A stretch of DNA of 64,000 nucleotides. It comes from Rhodococcus zopfii NBRC 100606 = JCM 9919 (lineage in GTDB: Bacteria > Actinomycetota > Actinomycetes > Mycobacteriales > Mycobacteriaceae). Under the pieces are notes generated by a model. That model was given only the letters and a program-made list of their open reading frames with translations, had not been told where the DNA came from and made no database searches. Positions 59,140-64,000 of this stretch are shown here, piece by piece (the first letter of the stretch is position 1; each line of letters opens with the position of its first letter). Made by a program: the position numbers and the translations under genes. The stretch is from contig NZ_BCXI01000042.1 in the NCBI RefSeq assembly GCF_001895025.1, forward strand, positions 18,487-82,486. The letters run 5' to 3'.

Positions 59140-60366
59140 TCACGGCGCCCGCCGAGTCTCTTGGTGCAAGAGTCGCTGATATGTGGCCACGGCCTGCCCC
59201 CGATTACGCGCATCGAGCTTGCGCAATATCCGCTTGACGTGTGTCTTCGCCGTTCCGTCTGCCACCACCAGCTGAGAGGCGATCTCCGCATTGGTGGCGC
59301 CGGTGCTCATCAGCTGGAGAACCTCCATCTCCCGACGTGTCAGACTTTGCAGGACGTGGTGGTTGGGCGTCGGTGGGGCCTGAGCAGTGGCTTGACGTTC
59401 GACCTGTTGCGCCAGTTGCAGTGGGGGCATCAACGGCAGGCTGGACGCTGTAATGTGTCGCAGGCTGTTTTCCGTGCATCGCGCCAGTTCGTTCAGACGA
59501 ACATGCTGCTCCTGCAGCTGCTGTGCCAGTAGGGCCCGTTCGAGTGCGTGTCCGACTGAAGCTGCGAGATCTGCGGCGACGTCTCTGTCGAAGCTGTCGG
59601 TGTCGCGGTCGCTGTAGTATGCATCGAGGTGTAATGTTCCTTCGACCTTGCCGTTGACGAAGATCGGCGCCGCAACATAGCTGCGCGTTCGGATCAGCCC
59701 GGTGATTGGCTGAAATGCCTGCGGGTCGTTGATTGGATCCGTGATCAAAGCCGGTAGTCGACGACGAACAACCTCAGACTCGAGGACGCCGGGGACAATC
59801 TTGATCGGGGTTTGCTCGGCTTGCCGCTGGCACTCGGTGGCCCAGTTTCTATTGCCCGAGAAGTACGTCGCAGCAGCATGTAGGTAGCCGGCGTCGTATC
59901 TGAACACCATCGAACGGTCCAGACCGGAAACCTTGCACGCAACCTCGGCTGCATGCTCGAACACGCTCGCCGGATCGTATCGGCCTGCGAAAAAGTCTGT
60001 GCCGTGTCGTACCGAGGTCAGCATTCGGATTCTCTCGGCGGCAAGAATCTGTTGTTGATCGGCCCGCAACTGTTGCAGGGTTAGAACGACGTCGCAGATC
60101 TTCGCCATCTCAGCCGAACTGCAGGTCGATGCGGCTGACTTCATCGTGGTCCGCAGATGTTCGATCACGACATCGACGTACTCACCAATCTCATTGACCA
60201 GTTCACCATGCGCAGACGGTGCCCACTGTGGAAGTTCGACAAGTGCACGCGCGGACTCAAGGGTTGCGGCCAAACGAGACGCACTCGATCGGGCGGATCG
60301 GGCACTCTGCCGGGTCGCAGTATCAACTCCCGTCCGAGCCCGTGGGGGGGAAAAGGCAATCGGCAT
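59140..60366 (-). CDS. GAF-LuxR transcriptional regulator
   Basis: A protein of 408 residues. The ATG at 60366 has GGAGG 6 bases upstream; the frame extends 47 codons further but without support. Residues 1-120 are helical. A GAF domain spans about 125-285 (FAGRYDPASVFEHAAEVACK, YVAAPIFVNGKVEGTLHLDA). The C-terminus is a LuxR HTH (LTRREMEVLQLMSTGATNAE then IASQLVVADGTAKTHVKRIL). It probably senses a small aromatic or lipid ligand through GAF and activates the divergent acyl-CoA ligase gene, 86 bp away, and perhaps the rest of the cluster. No receiver domain is present. Confidence 0.88.
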   Translation of the reverse strand: MPIAFSPPRARTGVDTATRQSARSARSSASRLAATLESARALVELPQWAPSAHGELVNEIGEYVDVVIEHLRTTMKSAASTCSSAEMAKICDVVLTLQQLRADQQQILAAERIRMLTSVRHGTDFFAGRYDPASVFEHAAEVACKVSGLDRSMVFRYDAGYLHAAATYFSGNRNWATECQRQAEQTPIKIVPGVLESEVVRRRLPALITDPINDPQAFQPITGLIRTRSYVAAPIFVNGKVEGTLHLDAYYSDRDTDSFDRDVAADLAASVGHALERALLAQQLQEQHVRLNELARCTENSLRHITASSLPLMPPLQLAQQVERQATAQAPPTPNHHVLQSLTRREMEVLQLMSTGATNAEIASQLVVADGTAKTHVKRILRKLDARNRGQAVATYQRLLHQETRRAP

Positions 60367-60451
60367 TGTGACCTCCATCACCTGGCATTGCTCCGTCGAG
60401 CATGCTCGCCCTGAAAGGGGTGCGCAAGCTTGCATACCTCCAAATGGGTAG

Positions 60452-62116
60452 ATGAACCGCCACAAAATGGGACGCGATACGCCCTCCTCGATCGGAAGGA
60501 TGGACATCAGAAAATGTCCGACTGCGACAGTGGAGTCAGTGTTGAATTACGCATCTTTGATCAGTTGGGCTAGCGCCCGCCATCCGGATCGACCGGCAGT
60601 GCGCTTCGAAGACTCCACCCTGAGCTACCGAGAACTAGACTGCGAGGTACGCGTTATGGCTCAAACGCTACGCGCGCACGGTCTCGTGTCTGGTGACCGC
60701 GTGGCTCTGATGATGTCCAACTGCCCTCAGTTCGTCGTCGCGTTCTGGGGAGCTCTGCGCGCCGGCTGCGTCGTAGTGCCGATGAATCCTCTCTTCCAGG
60801 AGCGGGAGGTGGACTACTACCTGAAGGACTCCGGAACCAAGGCGTTCATCCACAGCGAGAGCGTCCTACTGGATGCCGGGACCGGTGCCGTCTCGGCAGG
60901 GCAACTGCACGCGCGGTGGACCGTCCGCGATCACGCACCCCAGACAGGAGAGCCGTTGTCGACCGATCTCGAAGCGGCAATGGAACGCGTCCGCAACAGT
61001 GACCTTCCTCCCTCCGACGACCTGACACTGACCAATGCCGATGATCCAGCGGTCTTGCTCTACACCAGTGGTACAACCGGCCGGCCAAAGGGTGCGATTC
61101 TCACTCACTCGAACCTGACCGCCAATGTGTCCGTATTCAGCAGTCGGTGTCTTCAGATCACCGAGGAAGACGTTGTCTTCGGGGCACTGCCACTATTCCA
61201 CAGTTTCGGACAAACGCTCGGTATGGGTAGCGCATTTGCGGCCGGTGCCTGTCTGAGCCTGCTTGGACGGTTTAGTCCGGACGCCGCGCTGAAATTGATT
61301 GCTGAACAATCGGTTACGATCATGCTCGGGGTCCCGACAATGTACACCGCGATCCTGAATGCTGTCGACGAGAAAATCGACCAGCTATCGACGTTGAGGG
61401 TGTGCGTTAGCGGAGGCGCGGCCGCCTCGGTTGAACTACTTCGACAGCTTCAAGACAAGACCGGATGTACAGTTTTGGAGGGCTATGGACTATCCGAGAC
61501 CTCGCCTGCCGCATCATTCAACCATCCTGACCGTCCTGCGAAAGCGGGCTCGATCGGTACCCCGATCTGGGGCACGGAGATGCGTATCGTCGACTCCAAC
61601 GGTAACGAGCTATTGCCACACGAGGTGGGAGAAATCCAGATACGCGGACACAACGTGATGGCCGGCTACCACAATAAGCCGGACGAGACCCAGGCTGCAT
61701 TCGATTCCGGCGGATGGTTCCGAACCGGTGATATAGGTTACATCGATACGGATGGATACTATTTCATCATTGATCGCAAGAAGGATCTCATCATCCGCGG
61801 TGGATACAACGTCTACCCGCGCGAGATCGAGGAAGTGCTCTACGAACACCCCTCTGTACTCGAAGCAGCAGTCATCGGTACCCCACACGGAACACTCGGA
61901 GAAGAGATTGTCGCTGTCGTGACTGTTAAGCCAGGTCATGTATTCGATAGCGACGATCTCCAGAAGTGGTGCAAGAACCGCCTTGCCGCGTTCAAGTATC
62001 CGCGCACAGTGCTCCAGACGTCAGTCCTGCCCAAAGGTGCCACCGGAAAGATCCTCAAACGCGAGATCGAGATCCCCGAAACAATCGCCGCAACTTACGC
62101 AGCTGCAGGTTCCTAG
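60452..62116 (+). CDS. Acyl-CoA ligase (FadD/AMP-binding family)
   Basis: Up to 554 residues. The start is unsure: ATGs at 60452 and 60500 and a GTG at 60539 are in frame, and the family domain begins at NYASLISWASARHPDRPAVR. P-loop AVLLYTSGTTGRPKGAILTH; A5 EGYGLSETSPAASFNHPD; A7-A8 GGWFRTGDIGYIDTDGYYFI and DRKKDLIIRGGYNVYPREIE; A10 GATGKILKREIE with the catalytic Lys. It activates a carboxylic acid with ATP to a CoA ester, plausibly the acid made by the aldehyde dehydrogenase upstream. It is divergent from the GAF-LuxR gene. The chain-length specificity is not readable. Confidence 0.92.
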   Translation: MNRHKMGRDTPSSIGRMDIRKCPTATVESVLNYASLISWASARHPDRPAVRFEDSTLSYRELDCEVRVMAQTLRAHGLVSGDRVALMMSNCPQFVVAFWGALRAGCVVVPMNPLFQEREVDYYLKDSGTKAFIHSESVLLDAGTGAVSAGQLHARWTVRDHAPQTGEPLSTDLEAAMERVRNSDLPPSDDLTLTNADDPAVLLYTSGTTGRPKGAILTHSNLTANVSVFSSRCLQITEEDVVFGALPLFHSFGQTLGMGSAFAAGACLSLLGRFSPDAALKLIAEQSVTIMLGVPTMYTAILNAVDEKIDQLSTLRVCVSGGAAASVELLRQLQDKTGCTVLEGYGLSETSPAASFNHPDRPAKAGSIGTPIWGTEMRIVDSNGNELLPHEVGEIQIRGHNVMAGYHNKPDETQAAFDSGGWFRTGDIGYIDTDGYYFIIDRKKDLIIRGGYNVYPREIEEVLYEHPSVLEAAVIGTPHGTLGEEIVAVVTVKPGHVFDSDDLQKWCKNRLAAFKYPRTVLQTSVLPKGATGKILKREIEIPETIAATYAAAGS

Positions 62117-62342
62117 CCTCGATCTTTCTCGAATCCTGCGTGCCGCCTGAGCATCTTCGGATTGGTGTCGAGACTGTGGATCCGGTGTGGTCCACAGTCG
62201 AGTCGTCGCGGGACGCTGGGTGACCGATCCTTCACGGCCATCGCCAACTGCAGACAGATGAAAGCCATACCCGGCGTCCCTGGGTGGTTCGAAGCCTACG
62301 GCCGTCGCCCAGCTCGAACCCCCTAAAGAAAAGTAAGGACTG
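62117..62342. other. 226-bp stretch after the ligase gene
   Basis: No gene seen. The inverted pair GGTGTCGAGACTGTGGA / TCCACAGTCGAGTCG around 62163-62205 is imperfect. The sequence ahead of 62343 may be the left end of the IS110 remnant. Confidence 0.35.
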
Positions 62343-62417
62343 ATGCAACTCTTCATCGGAGACGACTGGGCCGAAGACCACGTGCGCCACGAGGTGCTTG
62401 AAGTCGAACGGAGGTGA
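62343..62417 (+). pseudogene. IS110-family transposase, N-terminal fragment
   Basis: MQLFIGDDWAEDHVRHEVLE then VERR and stop. MxLxVGDDWAEDH is the usual start of IS110-type (DEDD) transposases. TAAGGACTG precedes the ATG. The rest is not found in this orientation. Bases 62418-62582 show no gene. Confidence 0.65.
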
Positions 62418-62582
62418 AAGACCTTCGCCTCCCGGCCGTCGCAGCGGTCGGGTGAAGCTGGGAACAGCCTAATCCGGAAGACGCCCGGGAGGGATCTGGG
62501 TGTCAGGCATCCCTGGAGCTTTGATGTCAACGACGAGATGTTGGTAGAGGTGAGACCACCCAACGACTTGACTGTAGGGAGT

Positions 62583-62850
62583 CTAGGTCTTGAGGCAGCC
62601 GTACAGGATTCCGACAAGCCGATTTCCGAGTTGGCGTGGTGCGGCGTTGTGTTCAGCTTCGCAGGCGCGTAGCTCGTCGTAGTAGTCGCGTGCTGCGGTG
62701 TCGTGCAGGATCGCCGTTCCTGCTTGCAGATGCAGGGCATCGACGAGGCGGTCGTTGTGAATGAACCGTCCGTGGACAGTCTTGGACTTGTCGGATTGGC
62801 GAGTGATCGGGGCGGTGCCTCGCTGATCCCTGGCCGTCGCCCGCACGTCC
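62583..62850 (-). pseudogene. IS110-family transposase, C-terminal fragment
   Basis: On the minus strand: RGTAPITRQSDKSKTVHGRF, HNDRLVDALHLQAGTAILHD, ARDYYDELRACEAEHNAAPR and QLGNRLVGILYGCLKT, the end of an IS116/IS110/IS902 transposase. It faces the N-terminal fragment at 62343 in the opposite orientation, so they are not the two ends of a simple deletion. It cuts into the 5' side of the fragment at 62875. Confidence 0.75.
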
Positions 62851-62874
62851 AGGCTCGCCGCCGCGGCCTGATGG

Positions 62875-62967
62875 GGCATCGTGGCGTCCGTACTCGGATT
62901 TCTGACCCTGCTGCTCGGATGGGTCGCGATCCGCAGCCGCACCACCACGTTGCACGCCGAACCCTGA
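62875..62967 (+). pseudogene. Truncated 3' end of a membrane-protein gene
   Basis: GIVASVLGFLTLLLGWVAIR then SRTTTLHAEP and stop, one transmembrane helix with a basic tail. The upstream part was lost at the IS110 fragment. The stop is 9 bp before the F420-type gene with GAGGAG between, so the two were once one operon. Confidence 0.55.
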
Positions 62968-62976
62968 GGAGCAGCT

Positions 62977-63414
62977 ATGTCCAAGACCTACCGGATCTCG
63001 ACGGGAACGCGGCTGGTCAACCGCGCGTTCCAGGCGATGACCCAGCTCGGCGTGGGCAAGCAGTACCGCCACATTCTGACCGTGCCGGGTCGCAAGACCG
63101 GAAGACTGTACTCGACCCCGGTCGACGTCATGCGCCGCGGCGATCAACGGTGGCTGGTCGCCGCCTACGGCGTGACGAACTGGGTGCACAATGCTCGCGC
63201 CGCCGGCCAGGTCACCCTCAGTCGAGGCCGTCGGTCGGAGACCCTGCGCGTCGTCGAACTGAGCCCGCAGGACAGTGTCCCGGTGCTGCGTCAGTATCTG
63301 CAGGAGGTACCCGTCACCCGCCCCTACTTCGATGTGACGCACGAGTCCTCCGACGCAGAGTTCGCCGCTGAGGCGCCCCGCCATCCGGTGTTCGGGCTCA
63401 TCCCGATGAGCTGA
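62977..63414 (+). CDS. Deazaflavin (F420)-dependent nitroreductase-family protein
   Basis: A protein of 145 residues, complete. The ATG at 62977 has GAGGAG 6 bases upstream. RHILTVPGRKTGRLYSTPVD, then WLVAAYGVTNWVHNARAAGQ and VTLSRGRRSETLRVVELSP are the pattern of the Ddn/FDOR-A family (DUF385). These split-barrel enzymes use reduced F420, a cofactor of mycobacteria, Nocardia, Rhodococcus and streptomycetes, to reduce enones, quinones or nitro compounds. Its original operon partner upstream is truncated. A link to the catabolic cluster is possible but not shown. Confidence 0.88.
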   Translation: MSKTYRISTGTRLVNRAFQAMTQLGVGKQYRHILTVPGRKTGRLYSTPVDVMRRGDQRWLVAAYGVTNWVHNARAAGQVTLSRGRRSETLRVVELSPQDSVPVLRQYLQEVPVTRPYFDVTHESSDAEFAAEAPRHPVFGLIPMS

Positions 63415-63589
63415 CCGTTGGCACACGAGATGATGACCTGTAGGCTCGGCGCCGACGGCCGGCTCGAGTAGCCCTTCCTGCATGCTTTCGGTGATCTCAG
63501 TCATCGCGACACTGACCTGGTCGGGGATCGTGGGTGCACTCCGGTCGGCGGACTAGTCCTGGCTCCTCTTCTTGATGGCGGTCCCCTGC
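63415..63589. other. Short non-coding stretch
   Basis: I see no gene, hairpin or promoter that I can support here. Confidence 0.4.
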
Positions 63590-64000
63590 TGTTGGTGTGT
63601 TTTGGCGGATGCCCGATGCCTACCACACGGCAGGGTTCGAGCATTGGATCGCCACCTCAACTTCTACGACTTACGCGACAACCTCCGTCCTCCACTTCGT
63701 CCCCGCCGCGACGGGTCGTGATCGAATTACGCAGAAAAACCGATGGTTTCGTCGTCGATACTCCGGATATCCGATCCTTGGTCTTCATGGGTTTGAGATA
63801 GCGGTCGATCGCGGCCGCCGACATCGTCAACAGGTTCCTCCCGCACCGCGGGGATGGTAACGGCTTTCACCAGCGACGAGCTCGCCGTGACGTTCCAACG
63901 CATCGAGCTGCAGACGCATCGACGCCGCGAGATACTTACCGCACGGGTCCACCCGAGGCCGCCCACACCCGCTGCAACACCTTCAACGCGTCGGAGGAGT
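63590..64000 (-). pseudogene. Integrase-core (rve-type) transposase remnant, runs off the window
   Basis: Minus-strand pieces in shifting frames: ALKVLQRVWAASGGPCGKYL then AASMRLQLDALERHGELVAG, and further on STTKPSVF-like and RRGGDEVEDGG. These match the early and middle part of a DDE transposase with an rve core (the KYLxAxM, LERxGEL and RxGDEVE motifs). At least two frameshifts and one stop are present. The 5' end lies beyond position 64000. Confidence 0.6.

Noticed and set aside
62653..63504. Leftward open frame of 283 codons
   Set aside because: Antisense to the F420-type gene and mixed with the IS110 fragment; no domain of its own.
1..64000. Search for a relaxase, CRISPR array, tRNA or rRNA
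   Set aside because: No MOB-type three-histidine relaxase, repeat-spacer array, tRNA or rRNA could be recognised by eye.

Overview
The window looks like part of a large conjugative, mosaic plasmid from a mycolic-acid actinomycete (Rhodococcus, Gordonia, Nocardia or a close relative). The evidence is GC-rich DNA with GC-rich third codon positions, a WhiB-like protein, a cutinase-family secreted protein, an F420-type oxidoreductase, a pAL5000-type RepA-RepB pair, a ParA with tandem iterons and a DUF2637 spread-type membrane protein. I cannot name the species. I see no rRNA, tRNA or CRISPR array, and no relaxase gene, which may lie outside the window.

Layout. (1) 1-13.5 kb is the mating-channel region. 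An FtsK/TcpA-like coupling ATPase, a small protein and a ParA/MinD-like ATPase read leftward. A tightly overlapping operon reads rightward: two small membrane proteins, a VirB4-like ATPase, a VirB6-like membrane protein, a bitopic NTF2/VirB8-like protein and a three-domain cell-wall hydrolase. Between the two operons lies a 1.2 kb non-coding region full of CGAGCGCTCG-like palindromes. (2) 13.5-19.6 kb holds envelope proteins, an XRE regulator, a WhiB-like protein behind an unusual triple-hairpin leader, a putative Rep protein and a beta-solenoid-like repeat protein. (3) 19.6-25.2 kb is the partition and maintenance block: iterons, parA, an RHH-type parB-like gene, DUF2637, a protein with family B DNA polymerase motifs, and an HTH protein. 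(4) 25.3-42.5 kb is accessory cargo: a cutinase with a large insertion, an ADP-ribosyltransferase next to an ADP-ribosylglycohydrolase, an ImuA'-like protein, many small genes, a CYP102-like P450 heme domain and several decayed genes. (5) 43-44.7 kb is a second replicon of pAL5000 type. (6) 44.8-64 kb is a catabolic and IS-rich region: a sensor kinase, a crotonase, a two-component flavin monooxygenase, an aldehyde dehydrogenase, a dienoyl-CoA-reductase-like enzyme, a GAF-LuxR regulator and an acyl-CoA ligase, interrupted by IS21, IS3, IS4 and IS110 material.

How the parts fit. The TcpA-like gene, the channel operon and the cutinase operon share one upstream box (ACCCC-N3-GGGG followed by AAACG), which predicts joint control of transfer. 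A separate 38-bp element with rigid internal spacing recurs at gene borders only between 13.4 and 42.3 kb, and so marks the cargo zone. The two replicons and the nested IS elements suggest that the molecule grew by fusion of smaller plasmids. The right-hand cluster plausibly turns an unknown substrate into an aldehyde, then an acid, then a CoA ester, and then through dienoyl-CoA chemistry. The substrate cannot be read from sequence alone.
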